Source: Rhodobacteraceae bacterium M382 (GTDB lineage Bacteria > Pseudomonadota > Alphaproteobacteria > Rhodobacterales > Rhodobacteraceae). Taken from it: DNA of 64,000 nt. Made by a program: the position numbers and the translations under genes. Of the stretch, positions 54,963 through 64,000 are shown one piece after another; position 1 is the first letter of the stretch; every line of letters starts with the position of its first letter. The notes beneath the pieces were generated by a model. It had not been told where the DNA came from and did no database searches. It saw nothing but the letters and a program-made list of their open reading frames with translations. Location: the NCBI GenBank assembly GCA_025141015.1, contig CP081100.1:1-64000 (forward strand), written 5' to 3'.

Positions 54963-56303
54963 CTAGTAACCGAACACACGCGGTAGCCAGAGTGAGATTT
55001 CAGGGAAGAAGGCGATGATGAAGATCGCGATCGTGTTGATAAAGGCAAAGGGCAACGCCCGTAGCGAGATCTCTTCGATCGAGATTTTTGAAATCCCCGA
55101 GGCGATGAACAGGTTTTCACCCAGCGGCGGTGTCTGGAAACCAATGCCCAGGGTACAGACCATCACCACACCAAAATGGATCGGGTCGATGCCCACGCTA
55201 TACGCAACCGGCAACATCACGGGAACCAGGATCAGGATGGTGGCCAGGGTCTCCATGAACATGCCGACGAACAGCAGGAAGAAAATGACGAGTGTCCAGA
55301 TCACATAGATGTTGTCGGTGAATGACAGCATGCCTTCGGCAATCACGGCAGGAATCTGGTTTTCGACCAACAGGCGCCCGAACACTGTCGCAGTGAACAT
55401 GATCAACAGCACACGGCCGGTCAGCCAGGTCGTGGTTTCCAGCGCTTCGAACAGCTTTTTCCAGGACAGTTCGCGATAGATGAGCGCCCCGACGATCAAC
55501 GTGTAAAAGATCGCCACAATTGCGGCTTCGGTTGGGGTGAAGAAACCCGAATAGATACCGCCCAGGATCACGATCGGGGCCATCAGTGCCCAGAAACCGC
55601 GATATAATTCACACCAGATCTGGCGCGCAGACCAACCTTCGGTGGTGCCTCTGTAGTTGTTCTTTTTCGACAGGATATAATTCATGAACAACAGGCTGCC
55701 AGCGATCAGAAAGGCGGGCATGAAACCGGCGATGAATAGTTTGGGGATCGAAACGGTCTGGAACTGACCGTGTTCGGCAACCGCCTCGGGCGGAGCAGGC
55801 ATACCCAATGCCGCGATGCCAAAGATGATCAACGGGATCGACGGCGGGATCACAATGCCCAGACCACCAGACGAGGCGGTAATTGCCGAGGCATAGCCGC
55901 GCGAGTAACCACGTTCAATCATCGCCGGGATCATCAGCATCCCGACAGCAGCCGTGGTCGCAGGACCCGAGCCCGAGATCGCGCCAAAGAATAGACAAGC
56001 CATGACAGTTGCGGCGGACATGCCACCGGTGAACGGCCCGGCAAAGCTTTCGGCGACACTGATCAGGCGGCGCGACAGGCCCGAGGCCTCCATTAGCGCC
56101 CCGGCCAGAATGAACGCAGGCAGCGCCATCAGCGGGAAAGAGCCAACTGAAGTAAAGGCGATCTGGACAAATTTGATTGGGTTTTCATCCAGAAAGATGA
56201 AGGTGATCAGGGTCGAAACCCCCAGCGCCACGGTGATCGGGGCGCCTATGAACAACAGCAGCAGAAAGCCGCCAAACAGCAGTGGGATGATTTCGGAGCC
56301 CAT
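54963..56303 (-). CDS. tauM: TRAP transporter large membrane subunit (taurine)
   Basis: A DctM-type permease of 446 residues with about twelve hydrophobic segments and family loops (GSGPATTAAVGMLMIPAMIERGYSRG in pieces; GIVIPPSIPLIIFG; FQTPPLGENLFIASG). It shares one base with the tauL stop codon, so the two are coupled. The operon with tauX, tauY and xsc indicates taurine as substrate, although isethionate or another C2 sulfonate cannot be excluded from sequence. Confidence 0.85.
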   Translation of the reverse strand: MGSEIIPLLFGGFLLLLFIGAPITVALGVSTLITFIFLDENPIKFVQIAFTSVGSFPLMALPAFILAGALMEASGLSRRLISVAESFAGPFTGGMSAATVMACLFFGAISGSGPATTAAVGMLMIPAMIERGYSRGYASAITASSGGLGIVIPPSIPLIIFGIAALGMPAPPEAVAEHGQFQTVSIPKLFIAGFMPAFLIAGSLLFMNYILSKKNNYRGTTEGWSARQIWCELYRGFWALMAPIVILGGIYSGFFTPTEAAIVAIFYTLIVGALIYRELSWKKLFEALETTTWLTGRVLLIMFTATVFGRLLVENQIPAVIAEGMLSFTDNIYVIWTLVIFFLLFVGMFMETLATILILVPVMLPVAYSVGIDPIHFGVVMVCTLGIGFQTPPLGENLFIASGISKISIEEISLRALPFAFINTIAIFIIAFFPEISLWLPRVFGY

Positions 56304-56848
56304 TATTTCTCTCCCTTGGCGTCGTCGGTTTCGGCCTTGACGGCGTCCAGATCGATGGAGTCCGGATCAACCATTTGTTCGTCGAGAATGATCTTGCGAT
56401 AGTTCACCTGCAGCACCCGGATGGTCATCAGGGTGAAAGCGATGGGCAGCACGATATAGACCCAGCTGAGGTGGAACCCCATGGTTTGGGACGACTGAAA
56501 GCGGTTCATCTTGTTAAAGATGAAATCGACCGACAAATAGACGAAATAGACGTTGAAAAAGATCCAGAACAGATCTGCAAAAGCTTCGATGTATTTGATC
56601 GCCTTCGGCGGCAGAAATTTGAACTGGAACGTCACACGGTTGTGGGCTCCCATCTTGGCCGCATAGCTCGCGCCAAAGAAAACGAACCAGACGAACATGT
56701 AGATGGACAGTTCTTCGACCCAGGAAAACGAGAACGAAAACAACGTTCTTACGATCACCTGGAGAAACAGCAAGCAAACAAAAATCGCCAACAATGTGCG
56801 GCAGATGTAGCTTTCGATATTATCAATTATTCCCCAAAATTTGGACAT
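56303..56848 (-). CDS. tauL: TRAP transporter small membrane subunit (taurine)
   Basis: A DctQ-type protein of 181 residues with four hydrophobic segments and the motif WVEELSIYMFVWFVFFGASYAAK. The C-terminal tail is acidic and about 30 residues longer than in the DHPS counterpart. It is separated from tauK by a strong stem-loop and coupled to tauM. Confidence 0.85.
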   Translation of the reverse strand: MSKFWGIIDNIESYICRTLLAIFVCLLFLQVIVRTLFSFSFSWVEELSIYMFVWFVFFGASYAAKMGAHNRVTFQFKFLPPKAIKYIEAFADLFWIFFNVYFVYLSVDFIFNKMNRFQSSQTMGFHLSWVYIVLPIAFTLMTIRVLQVNYRKIILDEQMVDPDSIDLDAVKAETDDAKGEK

Positions 56849-56868
56849 TTACCCCTCCCTCCTTTGAT

Positions 56869-56893
56869 AGGGGAGAGCCGGCGGCTCTCCCCT
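56869..56893. terminator. Perfect stem-loop between tauK and tauL
   Basis: An 11-bp perfect stem (AGGGGAGAGCC with GGCTCTCCCCT) around a GGC loop, directly downstream of the binding-protein gene. It lacks a T-tract. It probably raises the ratio of binding protein to membrane subunits. Confidence 0.65.
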
Positions 56894-56911
56894 GTTTCAT
56901 TCAATTCGGGA

Positions 56912-57928
56912 TCACTGGGAAACCGGGTCGCGGCCAATGGCGGCCAGAACGGCGTTCAGTTTTTCAACACCGCCGATGCTTTCGTAGAACTTGGGCCAGA
57001 CAGCTGCAGTCGCCAGGTCGATGAATTCCTGTTCGTTGTTCTCAGGAACAGAGATTGTCATGCCTTTTTCGACCAGAAGCTCTTTGATTTCAGCTTCTTT
57101 GTCCCGCAGGAACTGAGCAGACGCCGCTGTCGCAGCTTTGCCTGCTTCCAGAATGATTTCCTGGTCAGCCGCAGACAGCTCCTGGAAAACCTGCTCGGAA
57201 ACGATGAGAGGTTCGATCGAGAAGATGTAACGGATCTCAGTTACATAGTTCTGAACTTCGTAGAATTTCATCGCATTGATGGTGGTGTAGGGGTTGTCCT
57301 GACCATCGACAACTTTGGTTTGCAGGCCGGCAAAGGTTTCCGACCACGCCATTGGGGTCGGGCTGATGCCCCAGGATTTGTAGGTGTCGATCATGATTTC
57401 GTTCTTGGGAACGCGGATCACGAGACCCTGCAGGTCTGCCACCGATTCAACCGGCTTTTTCGAATTGGTCAGAACCCGGAAGCCTGTGTAAGTCCATGCG
57501 ATGATGCGGACGCCCGCGTCATTGATGGTGTTTTCGGTCAATTCGGCACCAATTGGGCCTTGTGTCAGCGTTTCTGCATCTTCCAGGCTGAGGATCACAT
57601 AGGGCAGCGAAAACACACCGACCGTGGGCGAGAAAGGGGTAACATTGTTGATTGCCAGCAACGACATGTCCAGCGTGCCGATGGCTGCGTCATTGACGGT
57701 ATCCTGTTCGGAACCCAGCTGACCGTTCAGGAACAAGGTCGCCGTGTGTTTGCCGCCGGACAGCTCTTCGAGGGCTGCTTTGAAACCCAAACCCGTGGCT
57801 TCCTGGCTGGAGCCGCCGCTGTCACCAACTGCGATTTTAAAGTTTTTTGCTTGTGCAGCTCCGGTAGCGAGCATGGCAGTGACGGAAACGGCTGCGGTCA
57901 GGGTGCAGACCTTCTTGAGAAATGACAT
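56912..57928 (-). CDS. tauK: TRAP transporter substrate-binding protein (taurine)
   Basis: A DctP-type binding protein of 338 residues with a Sec signal peptide (LTAAVSVTAMLATGAAQA) and the conserved Arg in LQGLVIRVPKNEIMID. GFKAALEELSGGKHTATLF and the LPYVILSLEDAE region fit the family. It heads the taurine operon and is divergent from a LysR gene across 165 bp. Its Sec signal contrasts with the Tat signal of the DHPS-binding protein. Confidence 0.86.
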   Translation of the reverse strand: MSFLKKVCTLTAAVSVTAMLATGAAQAKNFKIAVGDSGGSSQEATGLGFKAALEELSGGKHTATLFLNGQLGSEQDTVNDAAIGTLDMSLLAINNVTPFSPTVGVFSLPYVILSLEDAETLTQGPIGAELTENTINDAGVRIIAWTYTGFRVLTNSKKPVESVADLQGLVIRVPKNEIMIDTYKSWGISPTPMAWSETFAGLQTKVVDGQDNPYTTINAMKFYEVQNYVTEIRYIFSIEPLIVSEQVFQELSAADQEIILEAGKAATAASAQFLRDKEAEIKELLVEKGMTISVPENNEQEFIDLATAAVWPKFYESIGGVEKLNAVLAAIGRDPVSQ

Positions 57929-58093
57929 GGATATCCTCCCTGGTTGTCATTTTTGAAATCTCAAGGTGCGCGCCGGCGCGCCCTCCAGTTGCGCATCTGC
58001 CGGTCCGATTCTGCCTCGGTGGACGTGCTTTACCTTGCGAAATACGTTTCAAGAATGTAAATTTTTGCGCATAAGGTTTCATAAATTGCGAAC

Positions 58094-59020
58094 ATGGTCA
58101 TGGCACAGAAACAACTGGTTACAAACATCGGGGACGCGGATCTAAAACTGTTACGGATTTTCAGATCGGTGGTTGAAAGTGGGGGATTGTCGGCCGCTGA
58201 AACCGAGCTAAATATCGGTAAGTCAACGATATCAAAGCATTTGGCAGACCTGGAATACCGGCTGGACCTGAAGCTGTGCAATCGCGGTCCCGCGGGGTTT
58301 TCGTTGACTGTAGACGGTGAAAAGGTTCTGAAGTCTGCGGAAACCCTTTTGGATTCAGTCCAAAGTTTTCGTGCCGAGGTGAACGAAATTAAACAGGAAC
58401 TGGTTGGGACGATCCGCGTCTCTCAGTTTGACCTCTGCGCATCCAATCCCGACGCGAGGCTTGCGTCAGCAATCAACGCGTTCAACACGCTGGCACCCGA
58501 GGTCGAAATTGATCTCTCGGTCGAACCGCCGAATGTCATTGAAACAATGGTTTTCAACGGTGATATCGACATTGGGATCATCGCCAAACACCGGGTTTCG
58601 TCTAGCCTCAGCTATGTTCCGATTTATGATGAGAACATGTTTTTGTACTGCGGGCGGCTGCATCCGTTTTTTGACCGGGACCAATCCAACCTTGCCTTGG
58701 ACGAAGTTCGTGCGACCAACTACGCGGGGATCAGCGTCAATTCACCGAACCTATTGGTGGGGCAGACGTTGAAATTGCGCCGGTCAGCCAAGGTGCAATC
58801 CGAACATGCGTTGACCATTCTGATCCTGTCCGGGCGATATATCGGTTTCTTGCCTGATCATCTGGCCAGCGGTTTTGAAGCTCAGGGTCTGATGCGGGCC
58901 ATTCTACCCGAGCAATTGCACTACAGGGCCGAATTCTCAGCCATTACCAGGCGCAACCCGGATCCAAACAGGATCACCAAGCTGTTTTTGGAAACATTGG
59001 AACGCGAGCACGCGTGTTGA
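58094..59020 (+). CDS. LysR family transcriptional regulator next to the taurine operon
   Basis: This 308-residue LysR regulator has DNA-binding helices at residues 17-60 (LRIFRSVVESGGLSAAETEL; GKSTISKHLADLE) and a standard effector domain. A second ATG lies two codons in (58100). It is divergent from tauK and so probably controls the taurine operon. Many described taurine clusters use a MocR/GntR-type TauR instead, so a LysR here is a variation. The effector may be taurine or a downstream metabolite. Confidence 0.83.
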   Translation: MVMAQKQLVTNIGDADLKLLRIFRSVVESGGLSAAETELNIGKSTISKHLADLEYRLDLKLCNRGPAGFSLTVDGEKVLKSAETLLDSVQSFRAEVNEIKQELVGTIRVSQFDLCASNPDARLASAINAFNTLAPEVEIDLSVEPPNVIETMVFNGDIDIGIIAKHRVSSSLSYVPIYDENMFLYCGRLHPFFDRDQSNLALDEVRATNYAGISVNSPNLLVGQTLKLRRSAKVQSEHALTILILSGRYIGFLPDHLASGFEAQGLMRAILPEQLHYRAEFSAITRRNPDPNRITKLFLETLEREHAC

Positions 59021-59250
59021 CGAGCAGGCGGGTGATTCCGCCAGCCCTCCGATATTTGCGACATTGTGTTCTCTGACCAGTCAGGCCAGTAGGATCAGGC
59101 AGGCGGTGTCGAATAGCAAAACCGGCGCTCTGAGTCGGTTTTTGACGGTGGCCATCAACACGGCTGCGATACTGTTTTGGTTCCCGCGGCCAACTGATCC
59201 AAATTCTCTGACGATGGGAAATTGGCGCAACCGAGAACTTGTGCCGCGCC

Positions 59251-61665
59251 TCAAATTCGGACGCGGTCCATCTTGGGATCGTAACGGGATTGCAGGCTGC
59301 CAGAAGCTGGTACAGGGCGTCCGTTGACCATCACTGTATAGGATTCAGCTGCAAGGTCTTTTGCGGTCATTCCCTGTGGCAGGGATACGTAACCCATTCC
59401 AACCGCTCCACCAACCGTCCAGCCAAAGCTGGCCGAGGTCATACGCCCGACAATTTCACCATCCCTTAGAATTGGCTCCTTGCCAAAGATCAACGCCTCA
59501 GGATCGTCCAGCCGGAATAGCAGCAGCCGGGACTTGGCACCGCTACTGCGCATGGCTTGGATCGCGGCTTTGCCAGTGAACTCGGTGTCAAAATCGCACG
59601 CGAAGGTGAGCCCGCTTTCAACAGGACCATCAAAGGGCCCGATGTCGTGCCCCCAATGTCTGAAGCCTTTTTCGATACGACAGGAATCCACGGACATGCC
59701 ACCACAAAGACGAGGTGAATTTGGTGAGGCCATCACAGTTTCGTACACCTGCTGAGCAAATTCCGCAGGCACGTGCAGCTCCCAGCCCAGTTCACCGACA
59801 TAGGTGATCCGCTGCGCCCGTACCGGTGCGTGGCCCACGTGAATTGCCTGCCAACTGGCAAAAGGAAAGGCATCGTTCGACAGGTCTGCGTCGGTCAACG
59901 TGCTCAGAAAATCGCGGGCGCGTGGCCCCATTATGGCCAGCGTGGCCTCGGAGGATGTGACGTTTACGACGCTGACGCCAGTGCCTTCCAGCTGGGATTT
60001 CAGCCAGCTTTCGCACTGTGGTTCTGCGCCTGCAGATGCCATCACCAGATAACGTGTGTCGGATTGGCGGGCGACGGTGATATCAGCTTCGATCCCGCCT
60101 TGTTCATTGAACATATGGGTGTAGATCAATGCGCCCACAGGCACTGCCATATTGGCCCCGCATAGGCGCTGCATCTGCGCCTCGGCCTCGGTACCATCAA
60201 CAATAAATCGTCCAAAGGTCAGGTCGATCATACCCAGATCACTGCGTATGGCGATGTGTTCATCGCGCCAGTCATCGAACCACGGCTGACGGTCGAACCC
60301 ATCAGTCATCTCGCGGCCAAAGTACAACGGGCGTTCCCACCCGTTCGCACTGCCAAATTGCGCACCTGCGGCCTGAAGGTGGCCATAGTAGGGCGTGCGC
60401 CGAAGCCCACGCGCCTGTTCCTTGCGCAGATAAGGCCAATGCATGCCATAGGCATGGCTCAGCGTTTCAGCGGCTTTTTCGGATGTGTAACTGCGGGCGT
60501 TTAACCCTGGCACGATGCGGCGCGAGTCCACATCGGTAAGGTCCATCGTCATATGGCCCGACATGATCCATTCTGCCAGCGCCTTGCCTGCGCCGGGTCC
60601 GTTTTGGATGCCGGTAGAATTAAATCCTGCTGCCACCCACAGGCTCTTCACATCCGCGATCGGTCCAAGATAGTGCTTGGCGTCGGGAGTAAAGCATTCT
60701 GGTCCGTTAAAGAACTTGCGAATGCCAGATTCGGCCAAGGCTGGAACGCGTTCCATCGCGGCTTCAAGGATCGGATAAAGATGTTCTTCATCACACGGCA
60801 GCTCGTCAAATTCGAAGTGCGCGGGCAGGCCATTATCCGGCAACCATGGCGTCGCATGAGGTTCAGAGCAACCGATCAACAGCTTGCCAGCGTCCTCTTT
60901 GTAATAGGCGTATTCATCCATCACCCGCAGGATAGGCAGATCACCGGTGACGCCTTCTATTGGATCAGTCACCACGTAGTAGTGATTGGTATAGTGCAGC
61001 GGGATGTTCACACCATGTGACAGCCCGAATTCACGGGCCCACATGCCTGTTGCATTGACCACATGTTCAGCACGTACCAGTCCGGCTTCGGTTTCCACGC
61101 CCACGGCACGCCCGCCTTCGATGACGACCTGTTCAACCTTGGTGTCTTCAAAGATTTGTGCACCGTTCATACGGGCACCTTTGGCCAATGCCATGGTGGT
61201 ATCGATGGGGTTGGTATAGCCATCGCCGGGGAACCAGAACGCGCCTTTGGCACCGTCTGTGGACAGCAATGGCCAGCGATTTTGCGCCTCGGCTGTACTG
61301 ATTTCTTCGGCGCGAATGCCGCAACCATGGGCATAGTCGACCTTGCGGCGCAACTCCTCCATACGGGCATGATTCAGCGCGACAGTCAGCGATCCGTTGC
61401 GTTTGAACCCGGTGTTTTGACCTGTTTCATCTTCAAGGCTTTCCATCAGATCAAGGCCATATTTGGCCAACGCTGACATGACTGGCACGCCTTGGGTTTC
61501 AGAGACCAATCCAGCGGCGTGCCATGTGGTGCCGCTGGTGAGTTTTTTGCGTTCGAACAGTGCGACGGACCATCCTGCCTTGGCGAGGTGATAGGCGGTG
61601 GCGCAGCCAACGATACCGCCGCCGATGATGGCGACCTGCACGTCTGTCGGAAGAGTTTTTGCCAT
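59251..61665 (-). CDS. Dimethylglycine/sarcosine dehydrogenase-type flavoprotein
   Basis: This 804-residue protein has an N-terminal FAD domain (VAIIGGGIVGCATAYHLAKAG; LTSGTTWHAAGL, whose His usually carries covalent FAD in this family), a middle FAO_M-type region and a C-terminal GCV_T folate-binding region (YVGELGWELHVPAEF; GFRHWGHDIGPFDGP). Such enzymes demethylate N-methyl amines and transfer the one-carbon unit to tetrahydrofolate. Substrate candidates are dimethylglycine, sarcosine or, given the neighbours, N-methylated taurine. It lies 4 bp after the second family member upstream. Confidence 0.82.
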   Translation of the reverse strand: MAKTLPTDVQVAIIGGGIVGCATAYHLAKAGWSVALFERKKLTSGTTWHAAGLVSETQGVPVMSALAKYGLDLMESLEDETGQNTGFKRNGSLTVALNHARMEELRRKVDYAHGCGIRAEEISTAEAQNRWPLLSTDGAKGAFWFPGDGYTNPIDTTMALAKGARMNGAQIFEDTKVEQVVIEGGRAVGVETEAGLVRAEHVVNATGMWAREFGLSHGVNIPLHYTNHYYVVTDPIEGVTGDLPILRVMDEYAYYKEDAGKLLIGCSEPHATPWLPDNGLPAHFEFDELPCDEEHLYPILEAAMERVPALAESGIRKFFNGPECFTPDAKHYLGPIADVKSLWVAAGFNSTGIQNGPGAGKALAEWIMSGHMTMDLTDVDSRRIVPGLNARSYTSEKAAETLSHAYGMHWPYLRKEQARGLRRTPYYGHLQAAGAQFGSANGWERPLYFGREMTDGFDRQPWFDDWRDEHIAIRSDLGMIDLTFGRFIVDGTEAEAQMQRLCGANMAVPVGALIYTHMFNEQGGIEADITVARQSDTRYLVMASAGAEPQCESWLKSQLEGTGVSVVNVTSSEATLAIMGPRARDFLSTLTDADLSNDAFPFASWQAIHVGHAPVRAQRITYVGELGWELHVPAEFAQQVYETVMASPNSPRLCGGMSVDSCRIEKGFRHWGHDIGPFDGPVESGLTFACDFDTEFTGKAAIQAMRSSGAKSRLLLFRLDDPEALIFGKEPILRDGEIVGRMTSASFGWTVGGAVGMGYVSLPQGMTAKDLAAESYTVMVNGRPVPASGSLQSRYDPKMDRVRI

Positions 61666-61669
61666 TGGG

Positions 61670-64000
61670 TTACCCTCTCAGCCGATCGTTTTCAGGATCA
61701 TAGAACGGTAAGCTGGCAACCGTGGCGCGTACAGGTTGGCCCAGAATTTCGATGTGGAACACATCGCCAGGGGTCGCAGGCACTGTAAGATATCCCAGAG
61801 CAATACGCTTGCCGACCCGAAACCCGGTGCCGCCCGAGCTGACATAGCCCACAGGGGTACCATCGCGACAGATCGGGTCCGACGACAGCGCATCCGCGCC
61901 GTGGCCGTCCAACACGAACGCAGTGAAATGATAGTCTTTGGGTTGGTTCGCTTGCGCAAGAAAGGCGTCGCGCCCGACAAAGCTGTCTTTCTTCTTGCTG
62001 ACAAAACGATCCAGGCTGGCATCAAAAGCGGTATATTCGATGCCGAAATCAGCCCCCCAACCGTGATAGCCTTTTTCCAGACGCATCGCGTTCAACGCAT
62101 AAGAGCCGAATTCGACCATGCCCTTGTCGGCACCTTGTTCCATGATCGCCGAATAGACAGTAACGAGGTCTTCATTGCGCATGTGCAATTCCCAACCCAA
62201 CTCGCCGACATAGGAGACGCGCAACGCAATGACAGGTGCGCCTGCGATGGTGATCTCACGCACGGACATCCAAGGTGCGTTTGCCTTGGACAGATCGTCG
62301 GTAGTAAGCGGCTGCAGAACATCGCGTGATTTGGGGCCCATGACCATCAAAGCTGCGTCGAAATCTGAGCCTCTGCGCAGGGTGACGCCGGTCTCCGGCA
62401 GGAATTGGGACATCCAATCGTGGTCACGTTGATCGGCCAGCGTTGGCCCGCACAGCAGGTACTTGTTGTCGTCCAAACGGGCAATTGTGGCTTCGGACCA
62501 GATCTTGCCCTTGGGGGTCAACATATAGCTAAGTTTGACCCGGCCCACAGAGGGCATCGCGCCACAGAACACGGTATTCAGGAAATCGGTCGCACCCGGT
62601 CCTTCGACCTCGTATCGGGTGAAACCACCGTGATCCATCACACCGACATTGTCGCGTACGGCCTGACATTCGGCGGCCACAGCATCATGCCAACACTCGT
62701 GATGAAAGCTAAGTGCACCGTCGTTTTTGATTGTGTCCGTTTCGAACCAGAACGCCCGTTCCCAACCAGCGACCTGTCCGAACACAGCGCCTTTGGATTT
62801 GAGCGTGTCGTAGAGGGGCGTGGTTTGCACTGGCCGCGCCGATTCCCACAGGCGATGCGGGTAGGGGATCGAGTATTGGTTTTCGTAGAGTTCGCTGGCA
62901 CGGGTTGCGGTATAATCGAACGTGGCCCAGTTCTCGTCGAAACGACGCGGGTCCCACATCGACATGTCCCACTCTGTTTCGCCTTCGGTGATCCATTCCG
63001 TGAGCGTTTTGGCCGCCGCGGCAGAATGCGTAATGCCGACCGGGAAACAGCAGGCATGATAGAAGTTTGGCAACCCAAAAGCAGGACCACAAAGCGGAGC
63101 GCCATCGGGACTATATGGGATGGGGCCGTTGACGAAACGCCCGACACCGGCCTCGCCCAAAATCGGCACATGGGTCAATGCCGCGTCCAGAACTTCGGCA
63201 ATGTCATCTACGCTGTCCGGGTAAAGCTGATTGGCAAAACAATCGGGCATTCCATCCAGCCATGCGGGGCGCCCCGCGTGACCGTAGGAGCCCAACAGCA
63301 ACCCATTCCGTTCGCGGCGCAGGTAATACATGATGTCCGGGTCGCGCACGAGCGGGAAGTTGTCTGGATTGGCCTCCAGTTCCGGCAAGGCCTCGGTCAC
63401 CAGATACTGATGTTCCAACGTCACAACAGGCAGTTTTTGCCCAACCATTTCGCCAACAACACGACCGTAATAACCGCCTGCGTTGATAACGATGTCAGCG
63501 ATCACGTCGCCTTTGTCAGTGGTCACCTGCCATTCGCCAGAGGATCGGCGGCTGATGTCCGTGACTTGGGTAAAACGCGCGATCTGAGCACCCAGATCCC
63601 GTGCTCCCTTGGCTAGGGCTTGGGTCAGCTGGCTGGGGTCCACATCGCCTTCGTAGGGGTCGTAAATGCCGCCGATGATGCTATCGCCCGAACTGAAATA
63701 GGGGTGCATATCGTCCATTTCCTTCGGCGACAGCATGGCCATTTCATAGCCCAACCCCTTGGAAATCCCTGTTAGGTGACGAAAGAAATCCATCCTTTCG
63801 GGGGTGTGCGCGGGCCAGAATGCGCCCGTGTGGCGATACGTGATCGGATAATCGACCTCTTTGTCCAAATCCTTGTAGAGCCGCCAGGCATAGTTGCCGG
63901 CGCGCATGCCGCCCCAGCTGTTGGCATAGGTCGGAATGTTGCCCGCCGCGTGCCATGTCGATCCCGAGGTCAGTTCGTTCTTTTCGATTAGCAGCGTATC
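61670..64000 (-). CDS. Dimethylglycine dehydrogenase-type flavoprotein, cut by window edge
   Basis: A second member of the same family, open to the right edge and lacking its N terminus (the FAD Rossmann motif lies beyond base 64000). The first visible residues, LIEKNELTSGSTWHAAGN, contain the FAD-linking His. A GCV_T-like C-terminal region is present (SYVGELGWELHMRNEDL; GYHGWGADFGIEYTAFD). It shares layout but not close sequence with its tandem partner, so the two may act on successive methylated intermediates or form a hetero-oligomer. Confidence 0.82.
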   Translation of the reverse strand, partial: DTLLIEKNELTSGSTWHAAGNIPTYANSWGGMRAGNYAWRLYKDLDKEVDYPITYRHTGAFWPAHTPERMDFFRHLTGISKGLGYEMAMLSPKEMDDMHPYFSSGDSIIGGIYDPYEGDVDPSQLTQALAKGARDLGAQIARFTQVTDISRRSSGEWQVTTDKGDVIADIVINAGGYYGRVVGEMVGQKLPVVTLEHQYLVTEALPELEANPDNFPLVRDPDIMYYLRRERNGLLLGSYGHAGRPAWLDGMPDCFANQLYPDSVDDIAEVLDAALTHVPILGEAGVGRFVNGPIPYSPDGAPLCGPAFGLPNFYHACCFPVGITHSAAAAKTLTEWITEGETEWDMSMWDPRRFDENWATFDYTATRASELYENQYSIPYPHRLWESARPVQTTPLYDTLKSKGAVFGQVAGWERAFWFETDTIKNDGALSFHHECWHDAVAAECQAVRDNVGVMDHGGFTRYEVEGPGATDFLNTVFCGAMPSVGRVKLSYMLTPKGKIWSEATIARLDDNKYLLCGPTLADQRDHDWMSQFLPETGVTLRRGSDFDAALMVMGPKSRDVLQPLTTDDLSKANAPWMSVREITIAGAPVIALRVSYVGELGWELHMRNEDLVTVYSAIMEQGADKGMVEFGSYALNAMRLEKGYHGWGADFGIEYTAFDASLDRFVSKKKDSFVGRDAFLAQANQPKDYHFTAFVLDGHGADALSSDPICRDGTPVGYVSSGGTGFRVGKRIALGYLTVPATPGDVFHIEILGQPVRATVASLPFYDPENDRLRG

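Noticed and set aside
57968-57981. GC palindrome GCGCGCCGGCGCGC in the tauK-lysR spacer as a regulator site
   Set aside because: It is a simple alternating GC stretch without the A/T-flanked form of LysR sites, so I could not support a regulatory role.
1-64000. tRNA or rRNA genes
   Set aside because: No cloverleaf or conserved rRNA segment was recognised by eye; a covariance-model scan would settle this.

Overview
The window looks like part of an extrachromosomal replicon (plasmid or chromid) of a marine Roseobacter-group alphaproteobacterium (Rhodobacterales). Three things point this way: a divergent parAB/rep replication-partition locus, GcvA-like LysR regulators, and the TRAP-transporter-fed organosulfonate operons typical of that group. 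The species cannot be named from the sequence. No rRNA, tRNA, CRISPR array or intact insertion sequence was recognised.

Layout. (1) 1-13.7 kb: a giant LEPR-XLL repeat protein on the minus strand running off the left edge, its last 1.6 kb broken by six apparent one-base deletions; divergent to it are a SapC-family protein and an HlyD-type adaptor. (2) 14.4-18.8 kb: parB, parA, a candidate origin and a Rep initiator, with three copies of a 17-bp palindrome that may be the centromere. (3) 18.9-26.7 kb: two LysR regulators bracketing an ornithine-cyclodeaminase homologue, a HAL-family protein without the MIO tripeptide, a sterol-desaturase-type di-iron protein, a divergent PanB homologue and a 3-hydroxyisobutyrate-dehydrogenase-type enzyme. 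I recognise no described pathway with this set; it is the best candidate for an undescribed system. (4) 27-32 kb: an overlapping operon (TackOD1 zinc-ribbon protein, GT2 synthase, HlyD-type protein, galE) probably making an exopolysaccharide. (5) 32-38.6 kb: small envelope proteins, an AraC regulator, an SDR lacking the catalytic Tyr, and an MscS channel.

(6) 38.7-58 kb is an organosulfonate island. A LacI-type regulator with a 49-bp dyad operator faces a minus-strand operon: small membrane protein, TRAP transporter, hpsN, hpsO, hpsP, a universal stress protein, comD, comE and an FMN-dependent hydroxyacid dehydrogenase. Together these can import 2,3-dihydroxypropane-1-sulfonate (DHPS) and take it through sulfolactate and sulfopyruvate to sulfoacetaldehyde. 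A second minus-strand operon (TRAP transporter tauKLM, a universal stress protein, tauX, tauY, xsc, a YeiH-type exporter, a cupin), divergent from a LysR regulator, can import taurine and deaminate it to sulfoacetaldehyde. Both routes converge on Xsc, which yields acetyl phosphate and sulfite. Phosphotransacetylase, sulfite dehydrogenase and SuyAB are not in the window.

(7) 59.2-64 kb: two tandem dimethylglycine-dehydrogenase-type flavoproteins, the second cut by the right edge; they may feed methylated amines, possibly N-methylated taurine, into the same metabolism.
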